Source: Balanoglossus misakiensis (lineage: Eukaryota > Hemichordata). Taken from it: DNA of 64,000 bases. Positions 12,679-26,200 of the stretch are shown here, one piece after another (position 1 is the first letter of the stretch; the number at the start of each line of letters is the position of its first letter). Position numbers and translations under genes: made by a program. The notes below the pieces were generated by a model. It searched no databases, was not told the DNA's origin, and was given only the letters and a program-made list of their open reading frames with translations. The stretch lies in assembly GCA_040954595.2 (NCBI GenBank), contig CM082580.2, positions 9,548,001 to 9,612,000 on the forward strand, in the 5' to 3' direction.

Positions 12679-13894
12679 AAATTAAGAGAAACAAAAGTCA
12701 CACACAAGCGCCTGTCATTAGAGATTTCATAGCAATATCGTTCGCCATGAAGTAAATACAGAACACGATCACATGCATCAGTTGTACGCGTTCGTTGTCA
12801 CATTGAGGATGACCGACGAAACATTATTTGGTGTGACACGTACGGCCGGTATGATAGATGGAAAAATGTTTAAGTTCTTAATGAACACGACTACCATCCT
12901 ATCTCAAAATAACAATTGTAACGATACCGTATTTACGTGTTGTACAGCAGCTTAACTTCAGATCCGGACGGAAATGGTCTTCTGAAAGGGTTGTTCACTA
13001 TCTGTTATAATTTATACATCTGTAAAAATCAACAGGTTATTGGGCAGACAGTTAGCACCATGACAGCAGCAAGTTCCACCCACGCCGGATAATAAAATAA
13101 TTTACACTAATGAGGTTGTGTTATTATTTGTTTATCCTGTTGCCATAGTTTTGTGTCAACTTCGAAGAGAAATATTAAAACACCACCTTGCTATTATCGC
13201 GACAGGGGGGTCAAATAAAGTTGCCCCGGTGGAAAGTTTAGCATTGTGAAATTACTGGAGTTAACATGCGAGGATTTCTATAATTATGGATAATCAAAAT
13301 CAATCAATTACGCTCCAGCAGCGGGGAAACTCGACGCTGAATCACCCTCCACGAAGAAATGGAAAGAAACGCTCTTTTAATTGGAAGACTAACTTCTGTG
13401 ATAATGATAGGTTTTGGTTAGTCACCTCCATGGCAACAAAGTAATACTTAAAGTATGTGAAAACCTCATCGAAGGTGTTTGCTTGTATATATGAATATGT
13501 CAATCTTTAGAATATATAGTTAAGATAATTATTGTAATTATTCATGTAACTTCCACACAGCTTTTTTGACAATCCAACATTTTAAAGAAATTGCTAGTTT
13601 TAATCAATAATTTTGTTCTGAGTGTGCCATATATACACGTGTCACCACCCCACCCCCTCCCCGCCCCTACCTCGGTACTACTACTGACAACAATCGCAGA
13701 CAAGCAAAGACTCATTAACATAATAAAATAGGTATAGTTTGATACAACGGAGTATCCCAGCCCGCATATTGCCTTTGCGGGTGAGAATAGTCTACACGTC
13801 CTTTGAAAATATGACGGTACCATTGATAGTGTTAGATTTATGAATATTCATTTCTATCGGAGAGTGACATAGGCATTGGGCCCGCGGACGAGCT
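12679..13894. other. Divergent intergenic region between cyclase and ABCG gene
   Basis: About 1.25 kb separates the two start codons, which point away from each other. It should hold both promoters and any 5' UTR exons. I see no convincing open frame and no strong TATA element. There is a short C-rich stretch near 13647-13672. The sequence GGGCCCGCGG just before the ABCG start is the most GC-rich part. Confidence 0.45.
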
Positions 13895-16800
13895 ATGGCG
13901 TCCCTTGCTGAGATCCGTCAGTTCATGGAATTCGAACTAGTAAGTTATTCCACCACGTCACATATTGTGAATTTGCTCTACATAGTCTTGGGGCTGAACA
14001 TGTTTTTACTTCACTTGGGTTATCATATTCGCCGATTGAACGGTGAAGAGCAGACCTTTTGGGGATGCTATACACAGTGGTTTATATATCCGTTGAATGT
14101 CTTTCTTTTATTTTATCAGTATTGATATTCATTTTTTGGGGGAAATTGCTATATTATGTGTCCCAGTGCGTGTATGTTCTCGTGGAATCGTTTCCCACTA
14201 CTTATCAGCAAGAAACAAGCAATTTGTTAAAATTAAACATAGTTTGACCGAGTGACCACTTGCGAATTATCTCGCCGTTTGTTGTCATTAATACATGTAC
14301 AATGAATCTCCATGCAAACGGAATAGCGTCAGAATCTATTTATAAACAAATGGCTCCGCTCTCTTCCGTTGTGATCTGGTGTGTGCGGGCAGTTGAGCGA
14401 ATTGTGAGGCGTGTTTCTGAGTCACAAATGATTGCTTTTCCATTTTCTGAATATTGCTTTTATTACTTGTGCGTTCCTGTTTGGTGACTATGTGTTGAAC
14501 TTCGTCGTTTTCACTCCGGTCAGTGTGTGTCTTTATCTTTAAACGACAGCAACGCTTAGCAAAGTGTCAAATATCCACTGTCGTCGCAGCATGATGTCAA
14601 TGCTGAACAAATCTGCTCTTTCCATGGCCCCCGTACTGTACACCACAAGCTGTGACATTCTTAGTTTGAATATCGATCTCTCAAACTCGTTTGGCTTTGT
14701 AATACGCTGCATAAAAATACACCTGGTAGGTTTACACAATTAGATGTGATTTTAGATAGATGGGATAGCCAGACTGTGATTAATACACATTAATGCAATA
14801 TGAAAATAACATATGCTGTTACGATTTACTACCAGATGTGAACAATAAAGCACATGAGAGCACAGAACTATGAGACTAATTGAAATTCATAGATGGATGG
14901 ATGTAAAACATATGCAGAGTCGGTGTGTGCAAGGTCAGCGTGTCCAGATATAAACCGATGAAAACAGTGGAATAGCAGCGATTTAAATCACTCAATACTC
15001 GATGTGATATACATCAAGTTTGGCATCATGATATTTATGGTGTGTTCCAATACCTCGAAATTTGTTAATTACAGACAGACATTACAGAACAGTCGAGACG
15101 CCGCAAAGGTCCGTACACTTTGTCCTGGGCCGAGATCCAGGCCACGGCTATGCCACCGGTGGGACGGTGTTGTGAGAAGCTGAAGAGGATACGTACTACA
15201 GACGTGGCGCCTCCCAAACCGAAGGCAATTCTGCACGGGGGTATGATATAACCATTGTCGTTATTTTATTATTATGAGTAAGATTTTTTAATCCATGAGG
15301 CTGATGCTAGAACACTCTCGTTTCTCTTCACAGTGTCTGGGTTGGCTGAACCGGGGCGCATTTTGGCCATCATGGGATCGAGGTGAGGACTGCTTTGATA
15401 AGCTTTCTTTACTGTTACTATACTGTCGTTGTCAAGGGGAGACACCACGTGTTTACTGTGACTAGACAATACATGTATACAGGCAATGATGGTACTGTCT
15501 GTAGTTAATTTCTGAGGTTGCGGGGTCTGGCAGGCGAGCTTGGGTGTTTTATCGTGTCATATTTTCCTGTTACATGGCCTCTGAAACAAACCCGTTTCAT
15601 ATTGCATATTCGCAGTGGTTCTGGCAAAACGACGCTGCTGAATGTGTTGTCGGGGAGAGACCATCTCAAAGGTAATTTGTTCATCGAGGGTTCAGTAGCG
15701 GCCAATGGAAATCCTGTCACCACAACATTCAGCAAAAGAAATATTGCCTATGTCGAGCAGGTCGATCTTTTCATTCAAGCAGCAACAGCACGGGAACACT
15801 TGAACTTTCATGTAAGCATGTTTTATTGATTGATTGATTGTCTTTGTTTAGTCGTTTTTGTTTGTTTATTATCATCATCATCATCATCATGATCGTCGTC
15901 GTCGTCGTCAACAGCAATCATCAACAGCACCATATTCACAAATATTGTAAACCCACATCTAATTTTAGTACATCTGTGATGCAGGCCATTCTACGCATGG
16001 AATCGGACACCTCACCAAGGTTGCGTGAAGAAAAGATAAACAAAGCTCTAATCCAGCTTGGTCTCGGAGACGTGTCCGAAAATAAAGTAAAAGATTTGTC
16101 AGGCGGCGAGAAGAAAAGATTGTCATTTGCGACCGAGGTAACAGCCACAGAAAATTGAATCATGATTATACGAAGTGTTGTGCGTGCAGCTCTAAGTTTA
16201 CAAGGTATCATGTCGAAAATGATATGAACGATTATGTATAGTAATTACCCATGCCACTGTACGGTACTACAGTTATTCTCATTATTCTCCTATTATTTTG
16301 TTTCAGTTACTGACAGAGCCATATATTATGTTGTGTGACGAACCAACGTGTGGTCTCGATTCCTTCATGGCCGACAATGTCATGAGGACCCTGAAGGGAT
16401 TGGCTTCTCAAGGCAAAACCATCATTACAACGGTCCATCAGCCCCCGTCGGCAATGTACGATCTCTTCGACGAGTAAGGACTCTGTTTTGTTCTTCCAAG
16501 CTCACAGCACACACAGCGCATGCTCGGTACACAATTCAACGTCACTGCTCATTCACACTGGCAGTACTGTAACCATCTGTTACTCTTTTTTTTCAATAAC
16601 AGAGTATTTCTGATGGTGGACGGACGCTGCGCATTTCTGGGGCCATCCAACCAGGCGATCCGCTACTTCTCGGATCGCGGGTATCTCTGTCCCTACACAT
16701 TCTCTCCTCCGGATTTCTTCATCTTGCTGCTTTCTGTGATACCGGACCAGGAGGACATCAGCAAACAAAGAATCCAGGTATGTGGAAGATTGGTTTGTTC

Positions 16801-19308
16801 CAAGAATTCTTGGCAGAGGCACTTTGATCAACTTTCTGGTCTCCGTGCTATTCCGTGAAAAGCAATGACGTGCCGGGTTCAATATTATACATCACAATGC
16901 TGAATTCTGACTGCAGAACATTTGCGACTCTTACGAAAACTCGGCTCTGAGGGCAGATGTTGAGAATAGGATTCAAATGCTGACGTCATCAGATGCACCA
17001 GTCGAGGAAGAAGGTGAACTCGAGGCGCTGATGTCTTCGTAAGTCCGTTGAATACTGATTGATACATAATGTTGTCCAAATGACCTACGACCTTTAAAAT
17101 AGTCCTTGTTGGTCATGTCTGTTGTAACACGCACACATGATATTATGACTCGGAAACAATTTTATACTTATGGCTTGTCGCAACATTATGAAAAAAACTA
17201 TAAAGTTCTAGCTCTTAAGCAAAGTCAAAGTTTATCGAACCGAAAAATGTATTAGTATACAAATAAACTCACGAAAGAAAATAATTGCCATCATTCATGC
17301 CATTTTACCCTTTTCTAGGTACAAATCCTCGTGGTGGACCCAATTTGTTCTGTTGTTGCGCCGAAGCTGTCGTTCTGTTATTCGCGATCAAGCATCGCTG
17401 AAAACCCGTGTACCGGCGCATATTTTGGCGGGTCTTTTCTTCGGCTTGTGTTATTTCGACCAGCGGGATTTGGAAACCGTGCAGAATGTGACGGGATACT
17501 TGGCTCTCATGCTAATTCTGCTGGCGTCAGAAACAGTATTTTCTATTGTACAGGTGAGTACAAAATTGATATAGCAAGTTGTGTTGTTAACACAAAGCTC
17601 TTCTTCGATATATGGTTTGCTGTATTTCCCGTGGTCCTAATATAGAGAGGATTATTTCAGTCAAGGCTAGGTCCCGAACCTTCGGCCACATTGACTGAGA
17701 ACTGTTTTTTTTTCATGTAGATTCTACCAATGGAAGTCCCGGTCTTTTTACGGGAATATCACACTGGAATGTACAACACGGCTGCCTATTTCTTCTCCAG
17801 AGTCCTTGCCGAGGTAACGTAAAAATGTGTTTTCCTTATTTTAAACGCAGGATAACTGATCGATTATTTTACCCCGCAAATGCTGTTTCAGCAGTATGTT
17901 GCTGAGTATCTAATGCATGATGTAATTAGCCCTTTTATTGTTGTATCCACAGATACCGTCGCTTTTCTTATGCAAATCTTTGTACATACTGGTTTCCTAT
18001 TGGATGGTTGGTAAGTCATATCTGCTGTTGGTTGGAGTCCGCCATAGATATGCATATGTCATTTTCGGACTTTCCAGTACTTTTGCATTTGCTTGCGTAA
18101 GCGTTTGAATACTGAACCAACTTGTACACTTGAAAGTCAGCGAATTCTAAAATACCTTTCAACGGCTCGTAGGCGATTTAAAAATCAAGAAAGGACAATT
18201 CTCACAGGCATAATTTCTGTACATACATGTAAGTAGTAAAGTCATAGTTCTCCATATCTTTCCTGTTTTCTAGGTTTATCCCCGGACTTTGCTCGATTTT
18301 TAGGCTGTTGCATCATCACATTCCTAACATCCGGTGTTGGGTTTGCCTTTGGTAAGCATAAGGGACCCGTTGTACATGTCTTCACTTTCTTGGTGATTAT
18401 GACACAAAAGTAAGTGTTCTGATAACGGAACATTTGGTTTTTCTCTCAACAGGAATGTTTGTGTCGATGACAAGCGATAATGTCACTGTCGTCCTCGCAA
18501 TAGCCCAGTCTGTCCTTCTGCCCATGATCATTGTTGGTGGATTCTTCATCACTCCTCAGTAAGTTGATTGATTGATTGATTGATTGATTATAGATTTATT
18601 TCTTGATTTATTCGGATATCAAATTTTACCACTTTGATTCCGATAACTTTTCCAATAACCGTTTCACGAATAACAAGTCTTTTATCCGTTGAAAAGTGTG
18701 TCAATAACTTCAAATTTGCATATTTATTGTTAATTTACAATAAGTGCTACGCTTCCGACATGTCAAAAATCAAGATAACCAATTCATGAAACTCCGAACT
18801 CTTCGCAGATCTATACCTGCGTATATGTTCTGGTTACAATACACCAGTTGGTTTTACTACGGCTTTGAACTGCTTAACATCAACGAGTGGATTGGACAGG
18901 AAAGCCTGGACTGCAGTACCTCCTACAAACCTCACTGTGTTGCTACTGGTGAACAGGTCCTCGGTAGCCTTGGATACACACCGGTAAAAAAACTCTTAAA
19001 ATCGCCTACTTTTTGATGGGTTAGCGATCTTGCATACCTCGAAAGACATTTGAATCACAGTTCTTCGAAATAAATCATATGCACGCCACAACAAATGCAA
19101 TGTTTTCTTCTAAAACAATAAATATCTCTTTTCCGACAGATTAAAGAATATTACAGCTGCCTTTTTTGTATTTCAGGAACACGTGATTCCAGACACGATA
19201 GCCTTGATAAGTCTCTTCTTTGGCTACCTGCTTTTGGGTTATCTCTTACTTCTGTACAGGGTCTCGTCTCATCGGCGCCACTGTGTAACAGGACGAAATT
19301 CTCTTTGA
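13895..19308 (+). CDS. White-type ABCG half-transporter (left copy)
   Basis: ATP-driven membrane half-transporter that must dimerise; the insect relatives White, Scarlet and Brown carry pigment precursors. Exons: 13895-13939, 15075-15240, 15334-15382, 15616-15811, 15985-16137, 16307-16473, 16603-16777, 16917-17038, 17319-17553, 17721-17813, 17953-18010, 18274-18351, 18453-18558, 18809-18983, 19177-19308. Phases close to give 649 aa, the usual length. The nucleotide-binding domain comes first: Walker A GSSGSGKT 85-92, signature LSGGEKKR 190-197, Walker B/D-loop [13 protein letters not shown] 210-222, switch H247. Six helices follow (first about 389-405, last near the C-terminus). The large extracellular loop before the last helix has C583 and C591. 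The stretch [17 protein letters not shown] and the TAREHL motif resemble White more than ABCG1/4 or ABCG2. Exon 1 (15 codons ending at a GTAAGT donor) is the least certain part. It is convergent with a paralogue across the satellite. Confidence 0.92.
15871..15909. repeat. ATC and GTC trinucleotide repeats in ABCG intron 4
   Basis: About seven ATC units followed by about six GTC units, between exons 4 and 5 of the left ABCG gene. Non-coding. Confidence 0.85.
18564..18590. repeat. TGAT tetranucleotide repeat at an ABCG donor site
   Basis: Six to seven GATT/TGAT units begin five bases after the exon 13 donor (GTAAGT at 18559) of the left ABCG gene. Intronic. Confidence 0.85.
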
Positions 19309-19576
19309 TTGGATGCGGCTGTGGTGGATACATGTGTCGAAATACATCTCTGGATGAAAGGCCAATAATCTGAGTGGTGATAATGAGGCCCGGATACTTA
19401 TTGCCGTCGGTCACGATTCTGCGGATATTCTATACATCGTTACTGTACGTATTCACGACGGCGTTTCTTAACATTGGGGAATGTTCAGCCCCAATTTCAA
19501 CGAACCATTCAAAAACACAGTCAATCAATTCGCCTATATTTTCACGTTGTAAATATTTGGGTGTTAACTACTGTAA

Positions 19577-19605
19577 AATAAATATTCATACCACTTTATA
19601 ATAAA
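19577..19605 (+). terminator. Candidate polyadenylation signals of left ABCG gene
   Basis: Two AATAAA hexamers, at 19577-19582 and 19600-19605, lie about 270-300 bp after the stop codon, with a T-rich stretch just after the second. They would end the transcript about 250 bp before the satellite begins. Confidence 0.6.
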
Positions 19606-19859
19606 CTTTCTGTTTTTTACAATCGCAAGCGGTATCTATTAGATTTTGTACTGTCCTAATGAGCCATTTTGGTCAAGTCACTCTCCTCCAGTAGGACCCA
19701 GACCTTTAGAAAAACGCTGTCGAGAAACATTCAGTTGAGTGTTGTTCTCTGCTCGACGAAACACGTACAATCTTTTCAAAGTGGACGTGACTTTAAGGTA
19801 GATAGTATAAGGGGCAGATTGTCAGAAAAATAATAGTCCACTAAACCTTCAACCTTAAT

Positions 19860-20219
19860 TGGTTATAGCTCATGAAAATCATCAAAAATGACAATTTTTC
19901 GACTTTGCGATATCTGAAAAATTCGACGATTTTTGAAAAAAACCATGGGTTATAGCTCATGAAAATCATCCGAAAATGACTATTTTTCGACTTTGCGAAT
20001 TTTAAAAATTTCTTCATTTTTTCGAAAAAACCATGGGTTATAGCTCATGAAAATCATCCGAAAATGACAATTTTTCGACTTTGCGAATTTTCAAAATTTC
20101 TTCATTTTTTCGACAAAACCATGGGTTACAGCTCATGAAGATCATCCGAAAATGACTATTTTTCGACTTTGCGAATTTTCAAAATTTTATCATTTTTTCG
20201 AAAAAACCATGGGTTATAG
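19860..20219. repeat. Divergent left-edge monomers of the satellite
   Basis: The first four or so units differ from the core: they read CATGAAAATCATC instead of CAGGAAAATCGTC, have ATGAC(A/T)ATTTTTC in place of the inverted repeat, and end TTCTTCATTTTTTCG. Divergence falls off toward the core. This is the pattern expected when unequal exchange homogenises the centre of an array but not its edge. The right edge at 45779 is abrupt by contrast: a standard unit passes into unique sequence after TTTGCGAAATCTC. Confidence 0.9.
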
Positions 20220-23200
20220 CTCAGGAAAATCGTCAGAAATCGACGATTTTCCGACTTTGCGAATTTTGAAAATTTGGTCATTTTTTGAAAAAACCATGGG
20301 TTATAACTCAGGAAAATCGTCAGAAATCGACGATTTTTCGACTTTGCGAATTTTGAAAATTTGGTCATTTTTTGAAAAAACCATGGGTTATAGCTCAGGA
20401 AAATCGTCAGAAATCGACGATTTTTCGACTTTGCGAATTTTGAAAAATTGGTCATTTTTTGAAAAAAACCATGGGTTATAGCTCAGGAAAATCGTCAGAA
20501 ATCGACGATTTTTCGACTTTGCGAATTTTGAAAATTTGGTCATTTTTTGAAAAAACCATGGGTTATAGCTCAGGAAAATCGTCAGAAATCGACGGTTTTT
20601 CGACAATGCGAATTTTGAAAATTTGGTCATTTTTTGAAAAAACCATGGGTTATAGCTCAGGAAAATCGTCAGAAATCCACTATTTTTCGACTTTGCGAAT
20701 TTTGAAAATTTGGTCATTTTTTGAAAAAAACCATGGGTTATAGCTCAGGAAAATCGTCAGAAATCGACGATTTTTCGACTTTGCGAATTTTGAAAATTTG
20801 GTCATTTTTTGAAAAAACCATGGGTTATAGCTCAGGAAAATCGTCAGAAATCGACGATTTTTCGACTTTGCGAATTTTGAAAATTTGGTCATTTTTTGAA
20901 AAAACCATGGGTTATAGCTCAGGAAAATCGTCAGAAATCGACGATTTTTCGACTTTGCGAATTTTGAAAATTTGGTCATTTTTTGAAAAAAAACCATGGG
21001 TTATAGCTCAGGAAAATCGTCAGAAATCGACGATTTTTCGACTTTTGCGAATTTTGAAAATTTGGTCATTTTTTGAAAAAACCATGGGTTATAGCTCAGG
21101 AAAATCGTCAGAAATCGACGATTTTTCGACTTTGCGAATTTTGAAAATTTGGTCATTTTTTGAAAAAACCATGGGTCATAGCTCAGGAAAATCGTCAGAA
21201 ATTGACGATTTTTCGACTTTGCGAATTTTGAAAATTTGGTCATTTTTTGAAAAAACCATGGGTTATAGCTCAGGAAAATCGTCAGAAATCGACGATTTTT
21301 CGACTTTGCGAATTTTGAAAATTTGGTCATTTTTTGAAAAAACCATGGGTTATAGCTCAGGAAAATCGTCAGAAATCGACGATTTTTCGACTTTGCGAAT
21401 TTTGAAAATTTGGTCATTTTTTGAAAAAACCATGGGTTATAGCTCAGGAAAATCGTCAGAAATCGACGATTTTTCGACTTTGCGAATTTTGAAAATTTGG
21501 TCATTTTTTGAAAAAACCATGGGTTATAGCTCAGGAAAATCGTCAGAAATCGACGATTTTTGTGACTTTGCGAATTTTGAAAATTTGGTCATTTTTTGAA
21601 AAAACCATGGGTTATAGCTCAGGAAAATCGTCAGAAATCGACGATTTTTCGACTTTGCGAATTTTGAAAATTTGGTCATTTTTTGAAAAAACCATGGGTT
21701 ATAGCTCAGGAAAATCGTCAGAAATCGACGATTTTTCGACTTTGCGAATTTTGAAAATTTGGTCATTTTTTGAAAAAACCATGGGTTATAGCTCAGGAAA
21801 ATCGTCAGAAATCGACGATTTTTCGACTTTGCGAATTTTGAAAATTTGGTCATTTTTTGAAAAAACCATGGGTTATAGTTCAGGAAAATCGTCAGAAATC
21901 GACGATTTTTCGACTTTGCGAATTTTGAAAATTTGGTCATTTTTTGAAAAAACCATGGGTTATAGCTCAGGAAAATCGTCAGAAATCGACGATTTTTCGA
22001 CTTTGCGAATTTTGAAAATTTGGTCATTTTTTGAAAAAACCATGGGTTATAGCTCAGGAAAATCGTCAGAAATCGACGATTTTTCGACTTTGCGAATTTT
22101 GAAAATTTGGTCATTTTTTGAAAAAACCATGGGTTATAGCTCAGGAAAATCGTCAGAAATCGACGATTTTTCGACTTTGCGAATTTTGAAAATTAGGTCA
22201 TTTTTTGAAAAAACCATGGGTTATAGCTCAGGAAAATCGTCAGAAATCGACGATTTTTCGACTTTGCGAATTTTGAAAATTTGGTCATTTTTTGAAAAAA
22301 CCATGGGTTATAGCTCAGGAAAATCGTCAGAAATCGACGATTTTTGTGACTTTGCGAATTTTGAAAATTTGGTCATTTTTTGAAAAAACCATGGGTTATA
22401 GCTCAGGAAAATCGTCAGAAATCGACGATTTTTCGACTTTGCGAATTTTGAAAATTTGGTCATTTTTTGAAAAAACCATGGGTTATAGCTCAGGAAAATC
22501 GTCAGAAATCGACGATTTTTCGACTTTGCGAATTTTGAAAATTTGGTCATTTTTTGAAAAAACCAAGGGTTATAGCTCAGGAAAATCGTCAGAAATCGAC
22601 GATTTTTCGACTTTGCGAATTTTGAAAATGTCGTCATTTTTTGAAAAAACCATGGGTTATAGCTCAGGAAAATCGTCAGAAATCGACGATTTTTCGACAA
22701 TGCGAATTTTGAAAATTTGGTCATTTTTTGAAAAAACAATGGGTTATAGCTCAGGAAAATCGTCAGAAATCGACTATTTTTCGACTTTGCGAATTTTCAA
22801 AATTTCTTCATTTTTTCGAAAAAACCATGGGTTATAGCTCAGGAAAATCGTCAGAAATCGACGATTTTTCGACTTTGCGAATTTTGAAAATTTGGTCATT
22901 TTTTGAAAAAACCATGGGTTATAGCTCAGGAAAATCGTCAGAAATCGACGATTTTTCGACTTTGCGAATTTTGAAAATTTGGTCATTTTTTGAAAAAACC
23001 ATGGGTTATAGCTCAGGAAAATCGTCAGAAATCGACGATTTTTCGACTTTGCGAATTTTGAAAATTTGGTCATTTTTTGAAAAAAACCATGGGTTATAGC
23101 TCAGGAAAATCGTCAGAAATCGACGATTTTTCGACTTTGCGAATTTTGAAAATTTGGTCATTTTTTGAAAAAAACCATGGGTTATAGCTCAGGAAAATCG

Positions 23201-26200
23201 TCAGAAATCGACGATTTTTCGACTTTGCGAATTTTGAAAATTTGGTCATTTTTTGAAAAAACCATGGGTTATAGCTCAGGAAAATCGTCAGAAATCGACG
23301 ATTTTTCGACTTTGCGAATTTTGAAAATTTGGTCATTTTTTGAAAAAACCATGGGTTATAGCTCAGGAAAATCGTCAGAAATCGACGATTTTTCGACTTT
23401 GCGAATTTTGAAAATTTGGTCATTTTTTGAAAAAACCATGGGTTATAGCTCAGGAAAATCGTCAGAAATCGACGATTTTTCGACTTTGCGAATTTTGAAA
23501 ATTTGGTCATTTTTTGAAAAAACCATGGGTTATAGCTCAGGAAAATCGTCAGAAATCGACGATTTTTCGACTTTGCGAATTTTGAAAATTTGGTCATTTT
23601 TTGAAAAAACCAAGGGTTATAGCTCAGGAAAATCGTCAGAAATCGACGATTTTTCGACTTTGCGAATTTTGAAAATGTCGTCATTTTTTGAAAAAACCAT
23701 GGGTTATAGCTCAGGAAAATCGTCAGAAATCGACGATTTTTCGACAATGCGAATTTTGAAAATTTGGTCATTTTTTGAAAAAACCATGGGTTATAGCTCA
23801 GGAAAATCGTCAGAAATCGACTATTTTTCGACTTTGCGAATTTTCAAAATTTCTTCATTTTTTCGAAAAAACCATGGGTTATAGCTCAGGAAAATCGTCA
23901 GAAATCGACGATTTTTCGACTTTGCGAATTTTGAAAATTTGGTCATTTTTTGAAAAAACCATGGGTTATAGCTCAGGAAAATCGTCAGAAATCGACGATT
24001 TTTCGACTTTGCGAATTTTGAAAATTTGGTCATTTTTTGAAAAAACCATGGGTTATAGCTCAGGAAAATCGTCAGAAATCGACGATTTTTCGACTTTGCA
24101 AATTTTGAAAATTTGGTCATTTTTTGAAAAAAACCATGGGTTATAGCTCAGGAAAATCGTCAGAAATCGACGATTTTTCGACTTTGCGAATTTTGAAAAT
24201 TTGGTCATTTTTTGAAAAAAACCATGGGTTATAGCTCAGGAAAATCGTCAGAAATCGACGATTTTTCGACTTTGCGAATTTTGAAAATTTGGTCATTTTT
24301 TGAAAAAACCATGGGTTATAGCTCAGGAAAATCGTCAGAAATCGACGATTTTTCGACTTTGCGAATTTTGAAAATTTGGTCATTTTTTGAAAAAACCATG
24401 GGTTATAGCTCAGGAAAATCGTCAGAAATAGACGATTTTTCGACTTTGCGAATTTTGAAAATTTGGTCATTTTTTGAAAAAAACCATGGGTTATAGCTCA
24501 GGAAAATCGTCAGAAATCGACGATTTTTCGACTTTGCGAATTTTGAAAATTTGGTCATTTTTTGAAAAAAACCATGGGTTATAGCTCAGGAAAATCGTCA
24601 GAAATCGACGATTTTTCGACTTTGCGAATTTTGAAAATTTTGTCATTTTTTGAAAAAACCATGGGTTATAGCTCAGGAAAATCGTCAGAAATCGACGATT
24701 TTTCGACTTTGCGAATTTTGAAAATTTGGTCATTTTTTGAAAAAACCATGGGTTATAGCTCAGGAAAATCGTCAGAAATCGACGATTTTTCGACTTTGCG
24801 AATTTTGAAAATTTGGTCATTTTTTGAAAAAACCATGGGTTATAGCTCAGGAAAATCGTCAGAAATCGACGATTTTTCGACTTTGCGAATTTTGAAAATT
24901 TGGTCATTTTTTGAAAAAACCATGGGTTACAGCTCAGGAAAATCGTCAGAAATCGACGATTTTTCGACTTTGCGAATTTTGAAAATTTGGTCATTTTTTG
25001 AAAAAACCATGGGTTATAGCTCAGGAAAATCGTCAGAAATCGACGATTTTTCGACTTTGCGAATTTTGAAAATTTGGTCATTTTTTGAAAAAACCATGGG
25101 TTATAGATCAGGAAAATCGTCAGAAATCGACGATTTTTCGACTTTGCGAATTTTGAAAATGTCGTCATTTTTTGAAAAAACCATGGGTTATAGCTCAGGA
25201 AAATCGTCAGAAATCGACGATTTTTCGACAATGCGAATTTTGAAAATTTGGTCATTTTTTGAAAAAACCATGGGTTATAGCTCAGGAAAATCGTCAGAAA
25301 TCGACTATTTTTCGACTTTGCGAATTTTCAAAATTTCTTCATTTTTTCGAAAAAACCATGGGTTATAGCTCAGGAAAATCGTCAGAAATCGACGATTTTT
25401 CGACTTTGCGAATTTTGAAAATTTGGTCATTTTTTGAAAAAACCATGGGTTATAGGTCAGGAAAATCGTCAGAAATCGACGATTTTTCGACTTTGCGAAT
25501 TTTGAAAATTTGGTCATTTTTTGAAAAAACCATGGGTTATAGGTCAGGAAAATCGTCAGAAATCGACGATTTTTCGACTTTGCGAATTTTGAAAATTTGG
25601 TCATTTTTTGAAAAAACCATGGGTTATAGCTCAGGAAAATCGTCAGAAATCGACGATTTTTCGACTTTGCGAATTTTGAAAATTTGGTCATTTTTTGAAA
25701 AAACCATGGGTTATAGCTCAGGAAAATCGTCAGAAATCGACGATTTTTCGACTTTGCGAATTTTGAAAATTTGGTCATTTTTTGAAAAAACCATGGGTTA
25801 TAGCTCAGGAAAATCGTCAGAAATCGACGATTTTTCGACTTTGCGAATTTTGAAAATTTGGTCATTTTTTGAAAAAACCATGGGTTATAGCTCAGGAAAA
25901 TCGTCAGAAATCGACGATTTTTCGACTTTGCGAATTTTGAAAATTTGGTCATTTTTTGAAAAAACCATGGGTTATAGCTCAGGAAAATCGTCAGAAATCG
26001 ACGATTTTTCGACTTTGCGAATTTTGAAAATTTGGTCATTTTTTGAAAAAAACCATGGGTTATAGCTCAGGAAAATCGTCAGAAATCGACGATTTTTCGA
26101 CTTTGCGAATTTTGAAAATTTGGTCATTTTTTGAAAAAACCATGGGTTATAGCTCAGGAAAATCGTCAGAAATCGACGATTTTTCGACTTTGCGAATTTT

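Noticed and set aside
12168-12707. 179-codon open frame antisense to frame in the cyclase first exon, plus several plus-strand frames at 11351-12658
   Set aside because: These are shadows of the GC-rich cyclase exon, rich in Arg, Pro, His and Gln without domains; the cyclase frame carries the family motifs.
13542-13823. 93-codon minus-strand open frame between the cyclase and left ABCG gene
   Set aside because: No domain, no supporting splice sites, and a composition like the surrounding AT-rich spacer.
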